From SHAN690 sp023262195 (lineage in GTDB: Bacteria; Bacteroidota; Bacteroidia; Flavobacteriales_G; Salibacteraceae): 64,000 bases of DNA. Where the stretch lies: assembly GCA_038142005.1 (NCBI GenBank), contig JAYQJE010000001.1, forward strand, positions 372,001 through 436,000, in the 5' to 3' direction. A program made the position numbers and the translations under genes. Shown piece by piece: positions 28,268-37,023 of the stretch. Each line of letters begins with the position of its first letter. Position 1 is the stretch's first letter. The notes beneath the pieces were generated by a model. The model had not been told where the DNA came from. It saw only the letters and a program-made list of their open reading frames with translations, and did not search any database.

Positions 28268-30508
28268 CTATCGCGCTTGGCTGATAACAAAGCGCTTATC
28301 ATAGCTTTCCACTTCCCCAATCAATCGAAGGAAGTAGAAACCTTCGGGCAGTCCATTCAACTCGATGGCATCATCTTCTATGCGTCCTTTAAGCACCATC
28401 TGACCCAGTTGATTGAAGATTTGATATGCGTGAAAGTCGTCCACTCCCGTCAACCATAAGCGGTCTTGCGCTGGGTTTGGATAAATCGAAACCTGGCTGG
28501 TGTTCAAGAATTGTACAGCAGTTGTGGTATCATTTCCGCCACTCGTATCGCTAGTATCTATAGGTGGTGCAACACTTATACCCGCTCTCGCCAAACAGGA
28601 GCTATCCAGTTCTGCCTTGTAGGTGTGGGTATTGAAATCAATGTAGCACACCCAATGAAGGCTGTCCACAAATGGGTTTCGATTTCGTTGCAATGAATCC
28701 ACATAATCGTTTCTCGATCGCTCAAAACCTGATGGTGGATCATCAAAGTGCCAGTTGATCAGCAGATTTATCCCTTGGTCTGGACCATTAGAGTTCAATT
28801 GAGATTTATTCCAACTGTATGCAGTCATCATATAGAGAATCGCTCTTGCCGCGTCTCCTTTATGCGTGTCTCTTGGTTCGTATACAGGATCACCGTTTGA
28901 ATTGGTCCCCACTTTTCCATCGCCATAGCTGTTTGTGACATTTACTACATCACCAAGCGGTCGGTTGCTACGCTGGCTGTTGGCAGTAGCTACAGAAGGA
29001 AATAAGTGATGTAAATCTTGGTATTCAGGCGTAGTAGAACTTCCTGCCGTTGGCATCCAACTCGAAGGAAACGTATGTTCACGATTCATATTGGTCCCGA
29101 GCCATTCAAATGGTGGAGTAAACACTACTTGATCGCTACTATAAACACCGGTAACCACCTGCTGACCATTAGCTGTATCTCGAGCATAAAAACCTGGAAT
29201 CATATCCTCGTCATAATTGCTGTAGAACCGTACCGTATGTTGATTGATTAAGCTGGCTAAATCGTTTACGAAGCTGCTGCTTTTTTCATCAATACCCTGC
29301 CAGTAGTTTGGGTCATCCATTGACGCGATTGGAGTTGTCACAGTTGTAACCAATGGGTCAGATGTACGGTAGTTTTCCAATCCACCCGAACCATTGTATG
29401 CAAACACAGCTATGTGATATTCCGTTTCGGCCGAGGCGCTTTTAATACGAAAACTTGGATTGGCACCTATGCCTATGACCTTACTGTCGCCTATGCCTTC
29501 ACCTAGCGTATAAGATTCCCCATCCACCGGAACATCCGTCACAGCCTGACCTCTTCGCATTAAGGTTAAGTAACCATCACTCCCCACATTATCTACCGTG
29601 CCATTCACACGCCATGTCCGCAAGTAGGTGGTGGTGGCCGTAGTTGGATTTTGTGTCGGCTCACTTGCACTTAGTCCACCGATACCATCGAGGTCAATTA
29701 CGTAAGGATCTTCGTTGGCATCACTATTTGGGATGGAAATCTGAGCTGGACGATTACCCGATTGTGAAGGCGTAAAGGTGATTTCCAAGGTGTCGGATGA
29801 TTGAGCCGAAACGCTGGTTGGAGCGCTTACAATTGCATAGTCGGCACTGGCTGTGCCTGTAATAGAAGCTGCTCCAATGGTCAATGCATTGCTTAACCCG
29901 TTGTTTTCTATCCCAAGTTTCACAGCTAGTGGCGTGGACACTGATTGAGCAAACTGTATAGAAGTGGTATGCGGCACATTGGCTCCATCATATACCACGT
30001 TCATCTCTTCCGTATTGGTGATATTTTCGGTAATGGTGACGTCATCTAATCCAGCATTGGTTCCCGAAACTTTATTCGACATTCTTATTCGGATGTATCT
30101 ACTTGAAGGATCTGGTGTGGATGAAAACTGAGTCCAACTACCACCGAAACTTCCATTGCCGTAGGTATCTATTGTGGTCCATGAGGTGCCGTTTGCTGAC
30201 TCTTCAACCACCACCGTGCCCATAAAACTGTTAGTACCATAGCTCTTTAGATTATAGGTTACGTTGCCTGGTTCGTCATAAAAATGAACTTTGAATTCGT
30301 GGTTTGCTGCCTGCAACTTACCCGCTCGGCTTGTTCCGCCAGATTGGTCAGGTAGCCCACTGGAATAATTGGCCGTTGTATTTGTGGTCCAACCTGTAGG
30401 CATGCTTGCAGGAGCTGTAGCAAAATCAAAAGATGTGGTGAGTGTGGTTTGACCCTTAATAGATCCCATGACCATGAGACTCAAGAGTACAAGAAAAAGG
30501 TTATGCAT
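28268..30508 (-). CDS. Secreted endonuclease I family protein with T9SS tail
   Basis: About 746 residues. The ATG at 30508 starts a signal peptide (HNLFLVLLSLMVMGSIKGQ) and lies one base after the stop of the upstream gene; the TTG at 30517 is an alternative. The first 170 residues form a beta domain, followed by a choice-of-anchor-D-like module (PLAVKLGIENNGLSN, then EITFTPSQSGNRPAQISI). The nuclease domain is at about 415-650, with the endonuclease I signature NREHTFPSSW, then DLHHLFPSVATANSQRSN and EPRDTHKGDAARAILYM. This family degrades double-stranded DNA or RNA without sequence specificity. The C-terminus is a T9SS sorting domain (VSIYPNPAQDRLWL). It is the last gene of a cell-surface operon. 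Confidence 0.92.
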   Translation of the reverse strand: MHNLFLVLLSLMVMGSIKGQTTLTTSFDFATAPASMPTGWTTNTTANYSSGLPDQSGGTSRAGKLQAANHEFKVHFYDEPGNVTYNLKSYGTNSFMGTVVVEESANGTSWTTIDTYGNGSFGGSWTQFSSTPDPSSRYIRIRMSNKVSGTNAGLDDVTITENITNTEEMNVVYDGANVPHTTSIQFAQSVSTPLAVKLGIENNGLSNALTIGAASITGTASADYAIVSAPTSVSAQSSDTLEITFTPSQSGNRPAQISIPNSDANEDPYVIDLDGIGGLSASEPTQNPTTATTTYLRTWRVNGTVDNVGSDGYLTLMRRGQAVTDVPVDGESYTLGEGIGDSKVIGIGANPSFRIKSASAETEYHIAVFAYNGSGGLENYRTSDPLVTTVTTPIASMDDPNYWQGIDEKSSSFVNDLASLINQHTVRFYSNYDEDMIPGFYARDTANGQQVVTGVYSSDQVVFTPPFEWLGTNMNREHTFPSSWMPTAGSSTTPEYQDLHHLFPSVATANSQRSNRPLGDVVNVTNSYGDGKVGTNSNGDPVYEPRDTHKGDAARAILYMMTAYSWNKSQLNSNGPDQGINLLINWHFDDPPSGFERSRNDYVDSLQRNRNPFVDSLHWVCYIDFNTHTYKAELDSSCLARAGISVAPPIDTSDTSGGNDTTTAVQFLNTSQVSIYPNPAQDRLWLTGVDDFHAYQIFNQLGQMVLKGRIEDDAIELNGLPEGFYFLRLIGEVESYDKRFVISQAR

Positions 30509-30509
30509 A

Positions 30510-31696
30510 TTATTCAAAATCTGTAGTTAGTTTAAACCTCAAAAGCCGCCCATTGCCCCGATCTGTCACATAGACAATCTTGTCTAAATATGCTACGGCA
30601 CTCGGATTGTTAAACTGGGTTGCCTCTTGGCCTCGCCCGCCAAAGGAAGCGATAATGTTCTTCTTTTCTGATGAACCTGGTGGTGGATTTACACCTTCTC
30701 TTCCAGTAGTTGTGAATTGATAAAGGCTGTCTGTTTCCGCATCAAGCACAAAGAGAAAATTGGTTCCATCTCCAGTGAGTGTGATGTCGGTTGGCGTTAT
30801 GAATCGACCGGGCCGGTATAAGAAATCGTTTGCTTCTGAAGTATCTGTAAAATTCAAAAGTTGCACGTTGTAGGACGAGCCAAATTCAGATTCGTTAAAC
30901 TCAATACTCTGAACCTTGATGGGAACGGTTGGGTCTGCCATGGCAACGAAAAAATTAGCGCTTTCATCCACGCTATTGCTCTGAGGTGGTTTGGCATAGG
31001 TGGTTATACTCACAGGCGTTTTGAAATAATCGCGGAAGAAGCCTACGCCTGTTGTAACAAATACGTTGCTGATATATTGATCATTTTGATTGAAGAGTAA
31101 AATACCATCATCTGATCCACCCACTTGATTCGGGTTATCTCGAGGTCCCGTTCGTGTGATGTAATACGTATTATCAGCCATTACATCTATGCCTGTAAAT
31201 CTTACTTCGGCATCTACACTCGTGAAGCTAGACTTGAAATAATAAGGATGAATAAGTTTATCAATGACCTCCATCGAGCCGATGCCAAATCCTCCGGTAG
31301 TATTCAGATTCAGTCGATAAAGAGCCGCCAGCGTATAGGACTGATCATTAATGGTTGTATCGAATGTGCCGATGGCCAAAATATTCAACCTGCGATCCAT
31401 GGCAATTTTGGTTACTCCTGGAATCTCTGCCCGGCCCTGCTCTCTACCCGCTTGATCCAGTGAAATGATTTGTTCTGTGCCTTCGTCAACCACGTATATC
31501 AATCCGTCATAACCTGCAATTACATCTGATGGACTTGCAAAACCCTCAATGATGGGTTGAATGGGTACGTAAGCTACATCCCGGTTCGTAAACTCTGGAG
31601 CATCAATAAATTCTAGGTCCGTTTTCTTGCCAAAAACCCCTCACAACTCGATAGCAGAATCACCAATGCAATCAATATTAATTGAATACCCCTCAT
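30510..31696 (-). CDS. Beta-propeller (NHL-like) lipoprotein, one frameshift
   Basis: About 395 residues. The ATG at 31696 overlaps the stop of the upstream gene (ATGA) and gives a lipoprotein signal ending LLSSC. A run of five A (31632-31636, plus strand) lacks one base; corrected, the sequence reads CEGFFGKKTDLEFIDAPEF and joins the long frame. The body has propeller-like repeats, for example SPSDVIAGYDGLIYVVDEG, TPTDITLTGDGTNFLFVLD and NPSAVAYLDKIVYVTDRGNGRLL. NHL-type propellers usually bind proteins, RNA or glycans. Probably anchored at the outer membrane beside the TonB receptor encoded two genes upstream. Confidence 0.82.
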
Positions 31697-32703
31697 TCTC
31701 TTTTGTCTGTATTAATTCCGATATCAATACCAAACGCATGCAAGGTGCCGAGGTACTGCGTGAAGTTCACGCCATAGTTGATCAATAAAATATTGCGTCC
31801 AAATCTTGGACGGAATCCAACACCAAATGTTGGAGCTCGTTGACCAGCCACATTTATCTGATACCCGGTGCGCAGATAGAGTAATTCTCGATATTCATAC
31901 TCTACCCCTAATCGGATGTTTTCGCTATTGTCATTTGGATGCTCGAGCTGCACAGCAACCATGAGTGATTGTGTCTCTTGCTGTATAGGTTTCATAGAAG
32001 CTCCAATGCGGAAGACCGTTGGCACAGCATACTGGTCGAGTGATACTCCATTGCGATTAAAATCCACCGCCAGATAATCACCATTAAGCGATGAGTTGCC
32101 ACCAAAATTTTTCACCACAATGCCAAACTTTAAATCACGGACATCGGTGGTATATAAAAAGCCTAAATCCGCAGCCACCGTGTGATTTGTGTATTGAGCC
32201 AAGCGTTCATTGATGTATTTCATATTTATTCCGAAGCTGAATCGGTCACTCAAGGTTTTAGCATAAGCCAGTCCTGCAGCCATTTGCGTGGCATAGAATA
32301 ATTCACCTGTTCCACCAGGTTGAAACTCGGTTCGCACTTTCATTGCTCCTGTACCCATATAATTTAGGTTTAAACCAAAGGCGCTGCTTGAGCCTTTGAG
32401 AGGAACAAGCCCACTGAGCCAACCATGCTGAATACCTGCTCCAAGCGCCAGTGAGCTGGCAGTAACTCTTGCAAATTCGCTTTGCGACATCAATGCAGGA
32501 TTATGAAAAGCACTCATACCATCAGCGCTTAAGGTAAGGTTGGCTCCACTCATCGCCATTGATCTGGGGCTGATGTCATTTTTCAAAAACGTGAGCGTAG
32601 AGATGCCTGCACGCAGTCCACCTAAATTCGGTAAGATTTGTGCATGACCATTCGTGGCTAAAACCAATGAAGCTATGTCGTTTTGTATGCCAATCCCTCT
32701 CAT
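31693..32703 (-). CDS. PorV/PorQ-family outer-membrane barrel protein
   Basis: A 336-residue beta-barrel protein. The segment from about residue 33 (GISTLTFLKNDISPRSM, then GANLTLSADGMSAFHNPAL) is characteristic of PorV/PorQ-type proteins, which in the T9SS act as shuttle or attachment factors for secreted cargo. The barrel strands alternate polar and hydrophobic residues to the end. The N-terminus is odd: only a weakly hydrophobic stretch (IASLVLATNGHAQ) stands where a signal peptide is expected, so a start error or hidden indel is possible. Start and stop overlap both neighbours (TAATG and ATGA), placing it firmly in the operon. Confidence 0.78.
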   Translation of the reverse strand: MRGIGIQNDIASLVLATNGHAQILPNLGGLRAGISTLTFLKNDISPRSMAMSGANLTLSADGMSAFHNPALMSQSEFARVTASSLALGAGIQHGWLSGLVPLKGSSSAFGLNLNYMGTGAMKVRTEFQPGGTGELFYATQMAAGLAYAKTLSDRFSFGINMKYINERLAQYTNHTVAADLGFLYTTDVRDLKFGIVVKNFGGNSSLNGDYLAVDFNRNGVSLDQYAVPTVFRIGASMKPIQQETQSLMVAVQLEHPNDNSENIRLGVEYEYRELLYLRTGYQINVAGQRAPTFGVGFRPRFGRNILLINYGVNFTQYLGTLHAFGIDIGINTDKRE

Positions 32704-35557
32704 TAAAACCTAAATGATGCTCCGAATAAAATTTGACGACCAGGAGTAAACCTTGCGGGGTCTGTAGGTAACAGTCCTCCGTCCAGTGGATTTGGAAATG
32801 CTGGATCTCGCCAGTCTTCTGGAACGGGGTCACCTACTTCATATGCCCTACCCGTAACTGGATTTATAATTTGAGAATTGAGTGTGTTAAACACATTCTT
32901 GACTTCCACACTAAGAGAAACACCGCGATTCTTTTTGTAACGAAGTCTCGGGTTAATCTCAAATCGACCCAGTGCCAGTCTTTCCCCACTTCGGCAAAAG
33001 GCTGATCAACAATAGGCGTATAAATCGGACGGCCAATATCGGTTTGACCAGTAAGTTCATGAGGCGTATATCGAAGCCCAGATTTATAAGTACCCGTGAT
33101 GAAAACTCTGAATCCATTGAGCGAGATTTTACCAATGCGTATGGTGCTGTCTGCAGTGAAAATCACACCACCTTTGAAGTCCCAAGGTCTATCCCAAGCC
33201 AAGTATTGTTCTTTGGTGGTATTGACAAATCCTGTCTGCCTGATTTGAAGAAGCGATTCGGCTGCAGAGTTTGACTTGCCCGTTGCTACCTGATAAGCGC
33301 CATTAACAAAGGTTCGGATGTACTTACCTACACGATAATTGATGCCCAGTTCGAGGCCAATGATGCGTGCATAGTCTTGATTGATAGATGTGGTTTTATC
33401 AACTAATCTTCCAGTTTGATCTTCAATAACAATGGTTCGTGTGACGATGTAGTCATACTTATCATTATTAAATGCGGTGAAGGTGATGCCAAGTTTTCTG
33501 GTCACCTGTGACTTAATGCCCATTTCATACGAAACGGTGGTTTCAGGCTTTAAGTCAGGGTTTCCTAACCTACTCAAATATCCTCTGTCTTGAAACTCGG
33601 GATCAAGTCCAGCATATACAAATCGAGGATGTGGCAATCGCATGCTGTGTCCATAGTTGAAATAGAGCACGTTATTCTCTGTGACTGGAAAGGAGACATT
33701 GATTCTTGGCAACAATCTCGCTTGGAACCTTCTCCCAAGAATGCCCACCGTACGCCTGTCATAGCGCGTTCGAACCTCATCAATAATTAAGGCATCTGGA
33801 TTTTCTATGGCATCGTCCACAAACTTTCCATACGCCCAATAGTTAAGACGCAATCCAAGTGAGGCGTTGATTCCTTTATACACAATATTGTCCTCTACAA
33901 ACAATCCACCATCGGCAGCATTTACCGCCCAAATATCACTGCTGGTGCCGATGCTAATGGCGGGTGTAGTGAGCGTATCGTTGATTTGAATCGGTGCACC
34001 AACCCACGGGCTGCTCACATCTGCCCATTGGTATTGAGTTTCTTGATGTTCTTGACCGAAGGTGAGCGTATGAAACTTGCTATCAGGAAAGAACTTTACG
34101 GTATTCTTAATGGTGTACTCCTGCACGTAATGATCGTGCCATGTCCTCGTAATTCCGCCATTATTTACAAAGCCACTCGGTGCATTCACGTAAACAACTG
34201 AATCCCCAGGTTCGAAAATGGTTACCGGATTAGTAATTATGGACTCAGGGTCATAAATCTGATCGATGGTCTCACTTCTGAATGGCCTTCCGTTGGCATC
34301 GGCTCGTAGGTTGGTAAAAAGTCGACCTAGATTACTCGTCAGCACCCACTTGTTATTGGGAAACGAATAAGTCATTCCGAGCACGCTTAAGTTTGAGTGA
34401 TGGGTATAGGTAGTGGCTTGGTCAAGATCTTCGCTGAAACGATACTGAAACCCTGGCTGAACTACGGCATCAAAACCTACAACCTGCAGTGATCTAGTGT
34501 TTTGATTGATGTTTAACGAATGTTGATTCGTAAAAAACACCTTAAAACCTGGGCGGACATTGTATGCGAGTTTCACGGTGTTTGACCAACGATTATCCTG
34601 GCGTGGCGCCCAAAGTGTACCTCCATTTGAAAACAAGGAAGATGTAAGTTGATCGGCCGTAGTGCGGAAATAGGTGTCTGTAAGCTCAACGCTTGTGGTG
34701 GTGAAGAGAGTTAGCTTTTTCTTGGTGAATGGAATCGGTGTTCCTAAGGAGAATTGCCATATATCAGTATTCCAGCTTGAACCTTGATTTCGGTTGGTTA
34801 AGTAATTATCTGTAAGCCAGCTACCGCTCACTTCTAGTTTATCCCCACCTTCTCTAATTCGAGTAGAAATTACTCCTGAAGATCCATCGCCAAATTCAGC
34901 TCCAGCACCACCTGTTACAACGGTTACGTTGCTAATGGCAGAAGAGGCCACATTCACACCAAACCCAGTTCCTGCCAATGGATCCTGGGCGGAAATACCG
35001 TCCACCACATACTGTGTTTCATATACACGACCACCCCGAATTTGAAGCCCATCAGGATTTTCACTAACTCCAGCCTGCATTTTGACAACATCCTGCACTT
35101 CGCGCACAGACATTTCTGCGATATCATCCTGTGATATCTTAATTTCTGATTTACCACTTTCTAAATCAATCACTTGCTCACCCTCAATCACCACCTCAGC
35201 CAATGTGTTTGACCTGAGCGAAAGCGATGTATTCAGCGTTTTGGTTTCCCCTTTTTTGAGTTGAACTCCATTGATGATCTTATCACTGTATCCGAGGAAA
35301 CTAATTTTAACAGAGTAATCCCCAGGCTTGATGTCTTCGATTAAATAGTTTCCATCAAAATCAGTACTTGCTCCCTTGTATGTCCCTACTAAAATCACTG
35401 TGGCACCGGGCAATGTTTCTCCTGTTTCTTTATCAGAAATAACACCTGCAAGCTGAGCGTTTTTTGCTATGGCGAGAAACTGAATCAACAACAACCCTGT
35501 CAAAAGGAACATGGATCTATAAACGCTAGGTGCAATATGTATTGATCCAACTACCAT
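32703..35557 (-). CDS. TonB-dependent receptor with CarboxypepD_reg-like domain, one frameshift
   Basis: About 950 residues. The N-terminus has a signal segment (FLLTGLLLIQFLAIAKNAQ), then a carboxypeptidase-regulatory-like domain (GVISDKETGETLPGATVIL) typical of SusC-like and adhesin-type receptors. The plug domain follows (VQDVVKMQAGVSENPDGLQIRG shortened here, and VDGISAQDPLAGTG), then the barrel with YFNYGHSMRLPHPRF and NPDLKPETTVSYEMG. One missing base near 32980 switches frame; corrected, it reads RYKKNRGVSLSVEVKNVFNT and ends in the aromatic terminal strand PGRQILFGASFRF at 32703. No SusD partner is nearby. The substrate is unknown. It overlaps the preceding lipoprotein gene (ATGGTAG) and the following PorV-like gene (TAATG). 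Confidence 0.9.
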
Positions 35558-37017
35558 GCAAATTCCTCTTCAAATACTTTCCTGAACAAGGATTCGATTG
35601 CCACCTCATCTTTATTTACTCTATGCAGCTCCACGGATAAAAAAACAAGGTTGGTGTTGCTACCACCGCGCCTTCTTACACCAACAGCATTTTCACTTGG
35701 GCCGGTCCACCCGTTTGCCCTGGTGAGCTGAGCTGAGTAAATAATCTCCGCATCGGTAGAGGGGTAAACCGGGTCAAGTCCACCAATGAGTGCATTTGAA
35801 ACAAGGCTAGGATAACCATTTAGACCTACAGCCAGAGAGTCGAAAGGCAATCGCGCTTGGCCTTCACTTGAGCTCAAACTATCAATTGGTAAAATTCCGA
35901 ACAGCGCACTTTCTGCGGTAAATGTGTTTGGTAAGCTACTGGAGATAAACATTTTGCCACCATTGCTCAAATATGCTTCCATGCCTGAAGAGGCAAACTC
36001 AAGGAAGATATTCTCATCATTCGTTTGCGGATTTACAATCAAATCCTCCTTGGCATAAATCAAAACCTTATCATACTGTCTTAGAAGTAGTTCAAAAGTG
36101 GGATTCCAGATACGTGGAGAATTTTTACGATCTTCTCTGAAAAGGTCTATAAAATCAAACCCTTGACCAATGGTGTTTAAGTTGGATAAATAAAAATCAT
36201 TTGGGCTGGAAGAGCTGGTGCCAAGTACTAATAAGTCTGACGACCTCCCCTTAAAGTAAAAATTGGCGAGGGTATCAAGACTACTAATTGATCCCGCAAC
36301 ATCAACCGCCCGAATGTAGAGGTTGTTTAATCCATTTACATTCAGCCCAGGGATTTCAGCCACCTCCACGTTTTCTTTATTCACCAGCCGTGCCGTGGTT
36401 AACCCATCCGCATCTAAATCAATTGGATACAAGGATGCAATGGCAGTTTCTTCCGTCTCTACCAAGGTGGAAAACTGAGTCCAATCTCCTTCATTGATTT
36501 TTATCTCGATGGCTTCAATGGATGAAAATCCATCTAAATCTGTGGCATCCCAAGCGAGGGTAAGCACGTTGAACAGAGTGTCAGACGGAATTAAATCACT
36601 GACGAACTTAATTTCTGGAGACGTGGTTTTTAATGGTACACCCAGGTATGCGGGGGTTTTATCTGAATCACCTGCATCATCAACCGACCTGACCCAAAAA
36701 TCAATATCAACTGTATCACTGCCTTTGGGAATAGAGAATAAGAACGTTGAATCTTGGTTTTCTGTAAACACCCATGTCTCTTGATCAAAACTAAATTCGT
36801 AACCTACCACATAGCCATCTGGGTCACTTCCCCACCAAGACAGTTTTACAAGACTATTCAATCGGTTTTCACCAGTCAGATTTATCTCACTCACCGATGT
36901 GCTTGTCTCAGGCGCCTGATTTGGTAGTAGGTTACCCGATTTACGACATGCGCTTAGCCCGTAAAGGCTAAGGCATATCAGTAAAATATTGGAAAGGGTA
37001 GGTTTAGTTTGCCGCAA
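35551..37017 (-). CDS. Surface lipoprotein with FN3-like repeats and a Rossmann-like C-terminal domain
   Basis: A 488-residue lipoprotein. The signal sequence ends LYGLSAC with the lipid-bearing cysteine at about residue 24. Two fibronectin-III-like units follow (LVKLSWWGSDPDGYVVGYEFS and LTLAWDATDLDGFSS), each with a WxGSDxDG or WDATDLDG start. The C-terminal 220 residues (LLVLGTSSSS, YDKVLIYAKEDLIVN, YLSNGGKMFISSSLP) look like an alpha/beta domain of the DUF4350 or amidotransferase-like type, with no visible catalytic cysteine. I do not recognise a named family. Its stop overlaps the TonB receptor start, suggesting it is an accessory binding protein of that receptor. Confidence 0.75.
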   Translation of the reverse strand: MRQTKPTLSNILLICLSLYGLSACRKSGNLLPNQAPETSTSVSEINLTGENRLNSLVKLSWWGSDPDGYVVGYEFSFDQETWVFTENQDSTFLFSIPKGSDTVDIDFWVRSVDDAGDSDKTPAYLGVPLKTTSPEIKFVSDLIPSDTLFNVLTLAWDATDLDGFSSIEAIEIKINEGDWTQFSTLVETEETAIASLYPIDLDADGLTTARLVNKENVEVAEIPGLNVNGLNNLYIRAVDVAGSISSLDTLANFYFKGRSSDLLVLGTSSSSPNDFYLSNLNTIGQGFDFIDLFREDRKNSPRIWNPTFELLLRQYDKVLIYAKEDLIVNPQTNDENIFLEFASSGMEAYLSNGGKMFISSSLPNTFTAESALFGILPIDSLSSSEGQARLPFDSLAVGLNGYPSLVSNALIGGLDPVYPSTDAEIIYSAQLTRANGWTGPSENAVGVRRRGGSNTNLVFLSVELHRVNKDEVAIESLFRKVFEEEFAW

Positions 37018-37023
37018 AGTGCT

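Noticed and set aside
28466..29251. Plus-strand ORFs opposite the endonuclease I gene
   Set aside because: They are shadows of the well-supported minus-strand nuclease with its NREHTFP signature and sorting tail.
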